From: Pseudomonas sp. PSB18
Lineage (GTDB): Bacteria; Pseudomonadota; Gammaproteobacteria; Pseudomonadales; Pseudomonadaceae
DNA: 64,000 bases
Direction: 5' to 3'
Assembly (NCBI RefSeq): GCF_014596565.1
Contig: NZ_NOIN01000011.1
Span: 95,506 to 159,505, forward strand
A program made the translations under genes and the position numbers. A model generated the notes under the pieces. That model saw only the letters and a list, made by a program, of their open reading frames with translations, was not told the DNA's origin and did no database searches. How positions within the stretch are numbered: the stretch's first letter is position 1; every line of letters begins with the position of its first letter. Shown here piece by piece: positions 18,601 to 25,538 of this stretch.

Positions 18601-19289
18601 CCACCAAATACAACCCGGCCCGAACCTGGACCGCGGAAAACTCGGTGGGCATCGGCGGCGCCTACATGTGCGTATACGGCATGGAAGGGCCTGGCGGCTA
18701 TCAGTTCGTCGGGCGCACGTTGCAGATGTGGAATCGTTATCGGGACGTCGCCGCCTTCGACGGCAAACCCTGGCTGCTGAGGTTCTTCGACCAGATCCGC
18801 TTCTACCCGGTCAGCGCCGATGAACTGCTGCGCATCCGCCGGGACTTCCCCCTGGGCCGCTTCGACCTGGAGATCGAGCAGAGCCAGCTCAATCTCGCTG
18901 ACTACCAGCATTTCCTGATCCAGGAAGCTGACAGCATCGCCGCGTTCCGCCACCAGCAACAAGGCGCCTTCGACGCTGAGCGCGAGCGTTGGATCGCCAG
19001 TGGCCAGGCGCACTTCGACAGTGAAGAGCCGGCTATCGCGCCGAGTGAAGATGCGCAGCTGACTGACGGTCAACTGAGCGTCGACAGCCACATCGCCGGC
19101 AATCTCTGGCAGGTTCAGGTGAAGGTTGGCGCTCGGGTAGCCGCCGGCGATGTGTTGGTCATCCTGGAGTCGATGAAGATGGAAATCCCGGTGCTGGCAC
19201 CCGTGGCCGGGGTGGTACACGAGGTGCGCGTCCAGCCCGGTTCGGCGGTGCGCGCCGGACAGCGCGTCGTGGTGCTGGAACGTGACTGA
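15639..19289 (+). CDS. Biotin-dependent guanidine carboxylase (urea carboxylase family)
   Basis: 1216 residues from the ATG at 15639. Domains in order: biotin carboxylase (1 to about 450; FEKILIANRGAIACRILRTL, ATP-grasp KSTAGGGGIGM, EVNTRLQVEHGVTE); KipA/AHS2-like half of the carboxyltransferase (about 460-765); KipI/AHS1-like half (about 810-1040); and a C-terminal biotinyl domain with ESMKMEIP, biotin on Lys1180. In a guanidine-riboswitch operon it should carboxylate guanidine with ATP and bicarbonate to carboxyguanidine. Residues of about 768-799, in the linker between the two carboxyltransferase halves, are encoded by an in-frame REP-type repeat. Such a repeat is normally found only between genes. 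Confidence 0.93.
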   Translation: MFEKILIANRGAIACRILRTLRELKVKGVAVYSQADAASLHILQADEAHCLGEGAAAGTYLAVDKLLAVARSSGATAIHPGYGFLSENAAFAEACEAAGIAFIGPTPEQLRVFGLKHTARDLARRHGVPLLEGTELLDSLDAALLAGTKLGYPVMLKSTAGGGGIGMRVCRSAADLSESFEAVKRLGQNNFSDAGVFIEKYIERARHLEVQVFGDGRGQVIALGVRDCSVQRRNQKVLEETPAPNLPEGMADELCAAAIQLAQAVNYRSAGTVEFVFDSDAGRFYFLEVNTRLQVEHGVTEQVWGVDLVRWMVQLAAGDLPPLSELGRGLKAEGHAIQARLYAEDPGRDFQPSPGLLTAVEFPQADGKALRIDTWVEAGCQIPPYFDPMIAKVIRWAPTREQARLGLHQALDESLLYGVETNRQYLQQILLDTPFASGQPWTRCLEALVYRANTVEVLSPGTQTSVQDYPGRLGYWAVGVPPSGPMDSRSLRLGNRLLGNEEGAAALEITMNGPLLRFNCAARVAVTGAVIALTLDGEAVPMNTPLSIAAGATLAIGNIFGAGARSYLCLQGGVQVPDYLGSKSTFTLGQFGGHGGRALCTGDVLHLASLESLDEHATLPPTRAPILELPSVRQIRVIYGPHGAPEYFTERYIQTFFDTAWEVHFNSSRTGVRLIGPKPEWVRADGGEAGLHPSNIHDNPYAIGAVDFTGDMPVILGPDGPSLGGFVCPVTVIEADLWQLGQLKAGDKVRFVPVDISTARSLALKWDQCGSEPAREGDLSVIASLTVRPLSRAGSLPQGIVSPVVLDIGQGDTRMVARLAGDTHLLLEIGAPELDLVLRFRAHALMQALEHKQLAGVIDLTPGIRSLQVHYQPEQIPLADLLPLIVGEWDAVCAAQDLQVPSRIVHLPLSWDDPACQLAIEKYMTTVRKDAPWCPSNLEFIRRINDLPNLDEVQRTVFDASYLVMGLGDVYLGAPVATPLDPRHRLVTTKYNPARTWTAENSVGIGGAYMCVYGMEGPGGYQFVGRTLQMWNRYRDVAAFDGKPWLLRFFDQIRFYPVSADELLRIRRDFPLGRFDLEIEQSQLNLADYQHFLIQEADSIAAFRHQQQGAFDAERERWIASGQAHFDSEEPAIAPSEDAQLTDGQLSVDSHIAGNLWQVQVKVGARVAAGDVLVILESMKMEIPVLAPVAGVVHEVRVQPGSAVRAGQRVVVLERD
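17942..18034. repeat. REP-type repeat inside the carboxylase coding sequence
   Basis: GTGTGGGAGCGAACCTGCTC at the left and GAGCAGGCTCGCTCCCACAG at the right are the same arms as the intergenic copies. The reading frame stays open across it, translated as CGSEPARE...PLSRAGSLPQG, so the element adds about 31-35 residues without a stop or frameshift. Confidence 0.93.
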
Positions 19290-19311
19290 ACTCAATCAAA
19301 GGATTAACACC

Positions 19312-21090
19312 ATGAACCTTTCGCTTCGCTTGGACGACCTGCGTAATGCCTACCGCAGCGGCGAACTGACGCCTCGGAAATTGCTGTTGGACCTGCGGGA
19401 AAAAGCCGCGGCGCTGAACCCGGACTATCACCTGTTTATCCACCTGCTGACGGCCGCGGAACTGGAACCCTACCTGGCCGCGCTGGAAGGCCGCGACCTG
19501 GAGAGCCTGCCGCTGTACGGCATACCGTTTGCCATCAAGGACAACATCGACCTGGCCGGCATTCCAACCACCGCAGCCTGTCCGGCATTTGCCTACGTAC
19601 CGGACCGTTCGGCCACCATTGTCGAGCAGTTACTGGCACTGGGGGCGATCCCCCTGGGCAAGACCAACCTCGACCAATTCGCCACCGGACTCAATGGCAC
19701 TCGCTCGCCCTACGGTGCCTGCCGCAACAGTGTGTTGCCCGACTATCCGGCAGGCGGTTCGAGCGCCGGTTCGTCGCTGGCCGTGGCCTTGGGCGTGGCA
19801 AGTTTTGCCTTGGGCACCGACACCGCCGGCTCCGGTCGGGTGCCAGCGGCGCTGAACAATCTGGTGGGGTTGAAGGCCACCCTGGGGTTGATCTCCACGG
19901 CGGGCGTGGTTCCGGCCTGTCGCACGCTGGACTGCGTCACCACCTTCACAGGGACGGCGAAAGAAGCCAGCCAGCTCTTGGCGCTGACGGCCCGTCCAGA
20001 CCCTCGTGATGACTACAGTCGCCACAACCCGCAGTGGAACGATGGCACCGCGTTCGGCACGCCCCGACGCTTTCGCTTCGGTGTGCCGCGCCAACAGGAC
20101 CTGGCGTTTTTCGGCTGTCCTGAAGGTCCGCAACTGTTTCTGGATGCCATTGAGCGCCTCGAACGTCTGGGCGGCGAAGCCGTGGAACTAGACCTGTCGC
20201 CGTTCCTGGAAGCGGCGCGGCTGCTTTATGAAGGCCCGTGGGTGGCCGAACGCTACAGCGTTGCCGGCCCATTGATGGAGCGCGAGCCCGACGCCGTACT
20301 GCCCGTCATCCGTGCCGTATTGGCGAAAGCACCTACGGTGGATGGCGTACAAACCTTCCGCGCCCGCTATCGCTTGCAAGCGCTCAAAGCCCAATGCGAC
20401 CGGGCCATGGACGCGCTCGATTGCGTACTCACCCCGACCATCGGCCGGCCGGTGACCCTCGCAGAGCTGGCCGCCGAACCCGTGTTGCGCAACTCGGAGC
20501 TGGGGTACTACACCAATTTCATGAACCTGCTGGACTATGCCGCCGTCGCCGTGCCCAGCGCGTTCATGGCCAACGGCTTGCCCTGGGGCGTGACACTGTT
20601 CGGTCGAGCGTTCACCGATCAATACCTCTTGAGCGTGGCCGACGCCTTGCAGCGTCAACAGGGCAAGGCCTTGCCCGTTCCCGGCCATCCGGCCCGCCAT
20701 GATCGGGCGCGACTGGTGGTGTGTGGCGCACATCTGGACGGGTTGGCATTGAACTGGCAGCTCAAGCAACGCGGTGCCCGGCTGATCGAGGCCACCCAAA
20801 GCTCGCCGGACTACCGCCTCCATGCCTTGGCCGGTGGCCCACTCTTGCGTCCCGGCATGGTTCGGGTTCGTGAAGGCGGTGTGGCGATCAAGGTCGAAGT
20901 CTGGGAGCTGCCAAGCAGTGAACTGGGCTCGTTCCTGACTGGCATTCCCGCACCGTTGGGGCTGGGCAAGGTGCAACTGGCCGATGGGCGCTGGGAAAGT
21001 GGATTCATCTGCGAGTCGTATGGCCTGGAGGGCGCTCAGGACATCAGCCATCTGGGGGGATGGCGGGCTTATCTAACGACCCTTGAGTAA
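19312..21090 (+). CDS. atzF: Allophanate hydrolase
   Basis: 592 residues from the ATG at 19312, preceded by AAAGGA; a GTG at 19282 overlapping the carboxylase stop is the alternative. The N-terminal amidase-signature domain has the catalytic Lys in FAIKDNIDLAG and the Ser-rich GGSSAGSSLAVALG...GTDTAGSGRVPAA. The C-terminal 130 residues form the AtzF-type decarboxylating domain. It splits allophanate to two ammonium and two CO2, finishing guanidine breakdown. Length matches AtzF (about 600). Confidence 0.93.
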   Translation: MNLSLRLDDLRNAYRSGELTPRKLLLDLREKAAALNPDYHLFIHLLTAAELEPYLAALEGRDLESLPLYGIPFAIKDNIDLAGIPTTAACPAFAYVPDRSATIVEQLLALGAIPLGKTNLDQFATGLNGTRSPYGACRNSVLPDYPAGGSSAGSSLAVALGVASFALGTDTAGSGRVPAALNNLVGLKATLGLISTAGVVPACRTLDCVTTFTGTAKEASQLLALTARPDPRDDYSRHNPQWNDGTAFGTPRRFRFGVPRQQDLAFFGCPEGPQLFLDAIERLERLGGEAVELDLSPFLEAARLLYEGPWVAERYSVAGPLMEREPDAVLPVIRAVLAKAPTVDGVQTFRARYRLQALKAQCDRAMDALDCVLTPTIGRPVTLAELAAEPVLRNSELGYYTNFMNLLDYAAVAVPSAFMANGLPWGVTLFGRAFTDQYLLSVADALQRQQGKALPVPGHPARHDRARLVVCGAHLDGLALNWQLKQRGARLIEATQSSPDYRLHALAGGPLLRPGMVRVREGGVAIKVEVWELPSSELGSFLTGIPAPLGLGKVQLADGRWESGFICESYGLEGAQDISHLGGWRAYLTTLE

Positions 21091-21099
21091 ACACTGCCC

Positions 21100-21129
21100 T
21101 GTGGCGAGGGGATTTATCCCCTCGCCACA
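21100..21129. repeat. Short perfect palindrome, GAGGGGATTTATCCCC family
   Basis: TGTGGCGAGGGGAT and ATCCCCTCGCCACA form a 14-bp stem with a 2-base loop, ten bases after the atzF stop. It may serve as the operon's transcript-end hairpin, although no T-run follows. Confidence 0.8.
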
Positions 21130-21210
21130 ATCTTGCAAACCGGCAAATCTGAATGTCTTTTCCCACAAGGCCACTAAACTGACGTCATTGTCTGTGCCAA
21201 GGGAATCGCC

Positions 21211-21957
21211 ATGTCGCTCCGTTCGCCGTTGTATTCCCAGCGCAAGCCGCTCCTGGCGGTGGTGGCGCTGCTCGGTACAGGTTTCCTGATCATTGCGTTG
21301 CTGGGTTATTACGCAGCCCATGCCTCTGTGCGTGACCACATGCTCAAGACGCTGTACTTGAACCTGCTGATCGGCGTGCTCGTGACGCTGGCGGTCCTGG
21401 CCATCCTTTATCGGCTGATCAATCACTACCAGCAGCGCATCGACGCCCAATCCACACTCGACAGCCTGACCGAATTGCCGAACCGTCGTGGCTTCGACCT
21501 GCTGGCCGTGCAAGCCCTGCACGAAGCCCAGCGCGAGCCAAAACCCTTGACGGCGCTGCTGGTGGAGCTGGACGACTTCAAACGGCTGGACACCACCCAC
21601 GGTCACATCGCCACCGACCAACTGCTGACCGCGTTCGCCCGCGACCTGACCCAGAGCCTGCGGCATTCGGACATCGTGTGTCGCTGGAGTACCGACGCCT
21701 TTGTCGTCCTGCTCAAGGACACCGACGGACAGACAGGTCTGAAGATCGCCGAGAAAATTCGTCAGCACATCGAGAGGCAACGCTATTTCTGCAGTGGCAA
21801 GCAATTGTTGGCGACCATCAGCATCGGCCTCACCACCTTGCAGGACAACGACACCTTGCACAGCCTGCTGTCGCGGACCGATCATGCGCTTCAACGTGCC
21901 CGACAGACCGGAAGCAACCGAACCTGTGTAGAGATGCCTCACTCCAGTTATGAATAA
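21211..21957 (+). CDS. Membrane GGDEF-domain protein with degenerate active site
   Basis: 248 residues. Two membrane helices (about 13-36 and 46-68) precede a GGDEF-type domain (DSLTELPNRRGFDLLAVQAL ... ISIGLTTL). The signature position reads RWSTDAFVVLL instead of R(W)GGDEFxxLL, so three of the five signature residues (both Gly and the Glu) are replaced. Diguanylate cyclase activity is therefore unlikely; it may be a c-di-GMP- or GTP-binding sensor or an inactive partner. Its stop overlaps the following small gene by 8 bases. Confidence 0.85.
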   Translation: MSLRSPLYSQRKPLLAVVALLGTGFLIIALLGYYAAHASVRDHMLKTLYLNLLIGVLVTLAVLAILYRLINHYQQRIDAQSTLDSLTELPNRRGFDLLAVQALHEAQREPKPLTALLVELDDFKRLDTTHGHIATDQLLTAFARDLTQSLRHSDIVCRWSTDAFVVLLKDTDGQTGLKIAEKIRQHIERQRYFCSGKQLLATISIGLTTLQDNDTLHSLLSRTDHALQRARQTGSNRTCVEMPHSSYE

Positions 21958-22168
21958 ACCCGACCTGTGCCCCGCCTGCGGCAGCGCCAACGACTGCACC
22001 CTGGCCAACCCGAAGACAGTCGACCGAACCTGCTGGTGTTACGGCGTGAGTATCGACCCGGCTGTGCTCGAAGCATTGCCGGTCGAGCTGCGCGATCAAT
22101 CCTGCCTGTGCCCGCGCTGCGCCCAGGTCGAAAGCCAATTGCGCGCCAAGCAGCCGCCGATCGCGTAA
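21950..22168 (+). CDS. Cysteine-rich CWC family small protein
   Basis: 72 residues with CPACG, CTLAN, RTCWCYGV and CLCPRCAQ, giving eight Cys arranged as a probable zinc-binding fold. The CWC motif and length match the Cysteine-rich_CWC family. It overlaps the GGDEF gene and precedes rsuA by 35 bases, an arrangement that suggests co-transcription. Its function is unknown. Confidence 0.82.
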   Translation: MNKPDLCPACGSANDCTLANPKTVDRTCWCYGVSIDPAVLEALPVELRDQSCLCPRCAQVESQLRAKQPPIA

Positions 22169-22203
22169 GATTCTCGCCCTCCGCTCCTTTGCCTGAATGC
22201 CCC

Positions 22204-22896
22204 ATGCGTGTCGACCGTTTCCTCAGCAATCTGTCGCGTTTCAATCGCCAGCAGGTCCGGTTATTGCTGGTGGCACGCCGGGTGCGAATCGACGGCCTGG
22301 TGATCAGTGACCCACACGCCCAGGTCCGTGAGTTCAGCCGCGTCGAAGTCGACGATGAACTGTTGCAGGCAGGCCGACCGGCGCGGTATTTCATGCTGCA
22401 CAAACCCGCCGGCTGCGTCAGCGCCACGCGCGATCCGCAGCATCCCACCGTGCTCGATTGGCTGGACGAACCGGACAAGGACGACCTGCACATCGCCGGG
22501 CGGCTGGATTTCAACACCACCGGGCTGATGCTGATCACCAATGACGGCAGTTGGTCGCGACGGCTGACCCAGCCGCAAACGAAACTGCCCAAGGTCTACT
22601 ACGTCGAGACCGAGCAGACCATCACTGCCGAATACGCTATCACCTTCGCCCGTGGCCTGTACTTTGCCTTCGAAGACCTCATCACCCAGCCTGCGGAGTT
22701 GACGCTGCTGGGGCGGAACTCGGCGCGGCTGAGCATCGTTGAAGGGCGCTATCATCAGGTCAAGCGGATGTTCGGCCACTTCGATAACAAAGTGCTGCGC
22801 CTGCACCGCGAACGTATGGGACCGCTTTCGCTGGACGCCGAGCTCGAGCCGGGCCAATACCGCGCCTTGAGCCCTGACGAAGTCAGCCTGATCTGA
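22204..22896 (+). CDS. rsuA: 16S rRNA pseudouridine(516) synthase
   Basis: 230 residues from the ATG at 22204. An N-terminal S4 RNA-binding domain (MRVDRFLSNLSRFNRQQVRLLL) is followed by the RsuA/RluB catalytic domain. GRLDFNTTGLML holds the nucleophilic Asp102, and EGRYHQVKRMF is conserved. Length equals RsuA (about 231). It makes pseudouridine 516 in 16S rRNA. Confidence 0.9.
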   Translation: MRVDRFLSNLSRFNRQQVRLLLVARRVRIDGLVISDPHAQVREFSRVEVDDELLQAGRPARYFMLHKPAGCVSATRDPQHPTVLDWLDEPDKDDLHIAGRLDFNTTGLMLITNDGSWSRRLTQPQTKLPKVYYVETEQTITAEYAITFARGLYFAFEDLITQPAELTLLGRNSARLSIVEGRYHQVKRMFGHFDNKVLRLHRERMGPLSLDAELEPGQYRALSPDEVSLI

Positions 22897-23206
22897 GCGG
22901 ACGACCGCCGGGCAGAAGTGTCGAACAATTTTCAAAAGGACACTTGCGCAACGGCCGTCCCCCTGCTTGAATCAGACCGTCGGCCGAAATGTGACCGATG
23001 AGTCACCCCATACCTCTAAGAAACTTTTTGTCGGCCGGAACCCTCTGGTTCCACCTTGCCCGCCGACAAACTGCCCGCCTAATAACAACACCCGTCGACC
23101 GGTCTGTATGGATCGACTTGGGCCTGATCTTCCAGGCGAATGCCTACCTGTCACATTGCCCGTGCAATCTCATTGCGCGCATACCCGCTTGCCAGGAGTC
23201 TATGAC
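22897..23206 (+). promoter_or_regulatory. phaG upstream region with nested stem-loop
   Basis: No gene lies in these 310 bases. TTTGTCGGC (23027-23035) pairs with GCCGACAAA (23062-23070), and inside it GGAACC (23037-23042) pairs with GGTTCC (23047-23052). A short palindrome GTGAC-N6-GTCAC sits at 22991-23006. GAAACTT at 23020-23026 followed 17 bases later by TCTGG resembles an AlgU-type promoter, weakly. The phaG ribosome site AGGAG is at 23194-23198. Confidence 0.5.
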
Positions 23207-24091
23207 ATGAGGCCAGAAATCGCTGTGCTGGATATACAAGGTCAGTATCGGGTTTACACGGAGTTCTATCGCGCAGACGCCGCACAAAAGACCATCATTC
23301 TGGTCAACGGCTCGCTGGCCACTACCGCGTCGTTTGCACAGACCGTCAAGAACCTTCATCCGCAATTCAACGTCGTGCTGTACGACCAACCGTACGCAGG
23401 CAAGTCCAAGCCCCACAACCGGCACGAGAAGATGCTGACGAAGGAGGTCGAGGGCCAGATCCTGCTGGAGCTGATCGACCATTTCGCCGCCGAACACGTG
23501 CTGTCATTCTCGTGGGGCGGCGCCGCCACGTTGACCGCGTTGTCCCATCGCCCACGACGCATCGAAAAAGCGGTGATCAGTTCATTCTCACCGGTTCTCA
23601 ATGCGCCGATGCGCGACTACCTCGAGCGTGGCGTCGATTACCTGGGCAGCCTGGATGGCGACCGGGTGGGGCATCTGGTCAACAGCACCATCGGCAAACA
23701 CCTGCCGCCACTGTTCAAACGCTTCAACTATCGTCATGTCAGCAACCTGGCCGAGCATGAATATGGACAGATGCATTTCCACATCAGCGAAGTGCTCCAG
23801 AGCGACCTGCGCTGCTACGCGACGGCAGCAAAAAAAATCAACGTACCGGTGCTGTTCCTGAACGGTGAATGGGACGAGTACACCTCGGCCGCCGACGCCA
23901 GGCTGTTCGCCGACTATGTGCAGCACAGTACATTCAGCACGCTGCAAGCCACCGGGCACTTCCTGGACATGGAACACAAGGCCGCCTTCCGGGACAGTCG
24001 CAACGCCTTGCTGGGCTTCCTCAAGCCGGGTCACCACGAAAGCCGGCCACGCTACAGCCAGGTGCAGGGCTACCATGCACTGGCAATCTGA
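23207..24091 (+). CDS. phaG: PhaG, (R)-3-hydroxydecanoyl-ACP:CoA transacylase / thioesterase
   Basis: 294 residues from the ATG at 23207, with AGGAG eight bases upstream. It closely follows the remembered P. putida PhaG sequence (MRPEIAVLDIQGQYRVYTEF; KRFNYRHVS; C-terminal HALAI). It has an alpha/beta-hydrolase fold with the nucleophile Ser102 in SFSWGGA and an acidic/His pair in the C-terminal half (NGEWDEYT, GHFLDME). It diverts 3-hydroxyacyl groups from fatty-acid synthesis to medium-chain polyhydroxyalkanoate. No pha polymerase genes are nearby. Confidence 0.93.
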   Translation: MRPEIAVLDIQGQYRVYTEFYRADAAQKTIILVNGSLATTASFAQTVKNLHPQFNVVLYDQPYAGKSKPHNRHEKMLTKEVEGQILLELIDHFAAEHVLSFSWGGAATLTALSHRPRRIEKAVISSFSPVLNAPMRDYLERGVDYLGSLDGDRVGHLVNSTIGKHLPPLFKRFNYRHVSNLAEHEYGQMHFHISEVLQSDLRCYATAAKKINVPVLFLNGEWDEYTSAADARLFADYVQHSTFSTLQATGHFLDMEHKAAFRDSRNALLGFLKPGHHESRPRYSQVQGYHALAI

Positions 24092-24101
24092 AACCGCGTC
24101 C

Positions 24102-24145
24102 TCGCGGGCAAACCCCGTCCCCTCGACAACGGGGTTTGCTCGCGA
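24102..24145 (+). terminator. Hairpin after phaG, probable terminator
   Basis: TCGCGGGCAAACCCCGT pairs with ACGGGGTTTGCTCGCGA around a 10-base loop, 10 bases after the phaG stop. There is no long T-run, so termination strength is uncertain. Confidence 0.55.
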
Positions 24146-24248
24146 ATGACCGCTCTGTTTTGAGGCTTGGGTCGACCGGAAACCTCACCGCAGGCAAAGA
24201 AAAACTTCAAATCCGCGCCCACATCTGGTACAAAGTCAGCCGCTCTGA

Positions 24249-24322
24249 GCGGGTGTCGTATAATGGCATTACTCCAGCTTCCCAAGCTGATAACGAGGGT
24301 TCGATTCCCTTCACCCGCTCCA
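24249..24322 (+). tRNA. tRNA-Gly (anticodon CCC)
   Basis: 74 bases including encoded CCA. The acceptor arms GCGGGTG and CACCCGC pair fully, with discriminator T. The T arm GAGGG-TTCGATT-CCCTT is typical. The anticodon arm reads CCAGC-TTCCCAA-GCTGA, giving anticodon CCC. One C-A mismatch lies at the top of the anticodon stem. A terminator follows about 45 bases downstream. Confidence 0.95.
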
Positions 24323-24367
24323 ATCGAATTCAGGTCTCGCGTCGTGGTGGTTTGACGGGGGATAAAA

Positions 24368-24399
24368 AAACCGGCATTTGAATGGCCGGTTTTTTTTGG
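24368..24399 (+). terminator. Rho-independent terminator after tRNA-Gly
   Basis: AAACCGGC and GCCGGTTT form a stem around a short loop, followed by a run of eight T on the plus strand. Confidence 0.9.
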
Positions 24400-24473
24400 T
24401 CTGGTGTTTTTGAATGGCTCGCCTGGGGCCGGTTGAATGGTTAACCCCTGCTCACCATCGAAGCTCCCAGCGC

Positions 24474-25253
24474 TCACCTGCGGCTTTTGTTCTCGGAGAG
24501 GCAGTTGCCCCCATCCACCACGAGAACCTCGCCCGTAATGTAGCTGGACTCCGGGGAAGCCAGAAAAGCGACCGCTGCGGCAACCTCATCTGGCCTACCG
24601 GCACGTCCGACGGGAACATACTGCGCTGCGCTCATTTCCTCCGCAGTGCTGGACTGCGTCGCGATCCACCCGGGGGCAACTGAGTTCACGGTGATACCGT
24701 AGGGCGCGACTTCCAGCGCCAAGCTCATGTTCATGCCCACCATCCCCGCTTTCGCCGCCGCATAGGCCGCCTCGCCAGGATTGCTGACGCGGGTGCCGGT
24801 CGTAGAGCTGATATGGACGATGCGTCCGTAACGACGATCCTGCATCCCCGGCAACACAGCACGGGTCAGCAAAAATGCAGTGGTCAGATTACGGGCAATC
24901 GAAGTGTTCCACAGCTCGACGCTCATATTGGCCACTTCAGAGAACGTTTCAGGTTCACCCTGAATCGCCATACCGGCGTTGTTCACGAGTATATCGATTC
25001 GTCCCCAGAGCGATTCAGCCCACGTCACCAGTTCGACGACCTGAGCCGGCTGGGTAAGATCCGCAGCACGTCCTTGCACCTCATGACCTTCCGCCCTCAG
25101 CTGCGCGACGCGATCATGGATACGGGCACTGCTGCCGGTAATGATCAGCTGTGCACCCGCCTCCGCGAGCCGTCGCGCGATAGCCAGGCCAATCCCGTGT
25201 TCGCTGCCAGCGCCACTGACCAACGCGACCTGACCACTCCAGCTTTTGACCAT
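24474..25253 (-). CDS. SDR family oxidoreductase
   Basis: 259 residues from the ATG at 25253. It is a classical short-chain dehydrogenase: cofactor loop SGAGSEHGIGLAIARRL near residue 12, NNAG-type VNNAGMA, catalytic Ser in VHISSTTGT, and Tyr/Lys in AAYAAAKAGM. The C-terminus ends SSYITGEVLVVDGGNCL, typical of FabG-like enzymes. It is divergent from the unknown 675-residue protein gene and shares its 285-base upstream region. The substrate is unknown. Confidence 0.88.
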   Translation of the reverse strand: MVKSWSGQVALVSGAGSEHGIGLAIARRLAEAGAQLIITGSSARIHDRVAQLRAEGHEVQGRAADLTQPAQVVELVTWAESLWGRIDILVNNAGMAIQGEPETFSEVANMSVELWNTSIARNLTTAFLLTRAVLPGMQDRRYGRIVHISSTTGTRVSNPGEAAYAAAKAGMVGMNMSLALEVAPYGITVNSVAPGWIATQSSTAEEMSAAQYVPVGRAGRPDEVAAAVAFLASPESSYITGEVLVVDGGNCLSENKSRR

Positions 25254-25319
25254 TGCACGGCTCCACAGAGAGACACACGAAGACAGTTTGACTGTCCAGA
25301 GTAGACGCCAGGCGCCCGC

Positions 25320-25416
25320 ATTCACGCAATAAAGATTGTGAGCGGCAGGGAATGGCCAGAAGCGGATGGTCTGTCTTGTGCAATAAACCCGGCTTGTTAA
25401 CCCTATTTGCGTGAAT
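25320..25416. promoter_or_regulatory. Paired operator-like inverted repeat in a divergent promoter region
   Basis: ATTCACGCAATA at 25320-25331 is repeated in opposite orientation as TATTTGCGTGAAT at 25404-25416, about 75 bases apart. The pair lies between the divergent SDR and the 675-residue protein gene. The spacing suggests looping or two promoters under one regulator. No regulator gene is adjacent. Confidence 0.45.
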
Positions 25417-25538
25417 AGAGAGGCCACAGGCCACTAGCACGGAACGGATACCGGACTAGACTTTTCAGCGCTTCGCTTCGGCAGCCACGAAGCGCATCAC
25501 TCAAAAGCTGCTTTTATCCGCGGATAGGGAGATCTCTC

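Noticed and set aside
15639..19289. Naming the carboxylase and its transporter as urea carboxylase and urea ABC transporter
   Set aside because: The guanidine-I riboswitch, the two DUF1989 genes and allophanate hydrolase together point to guanidine. Urea may still be a side substrate.
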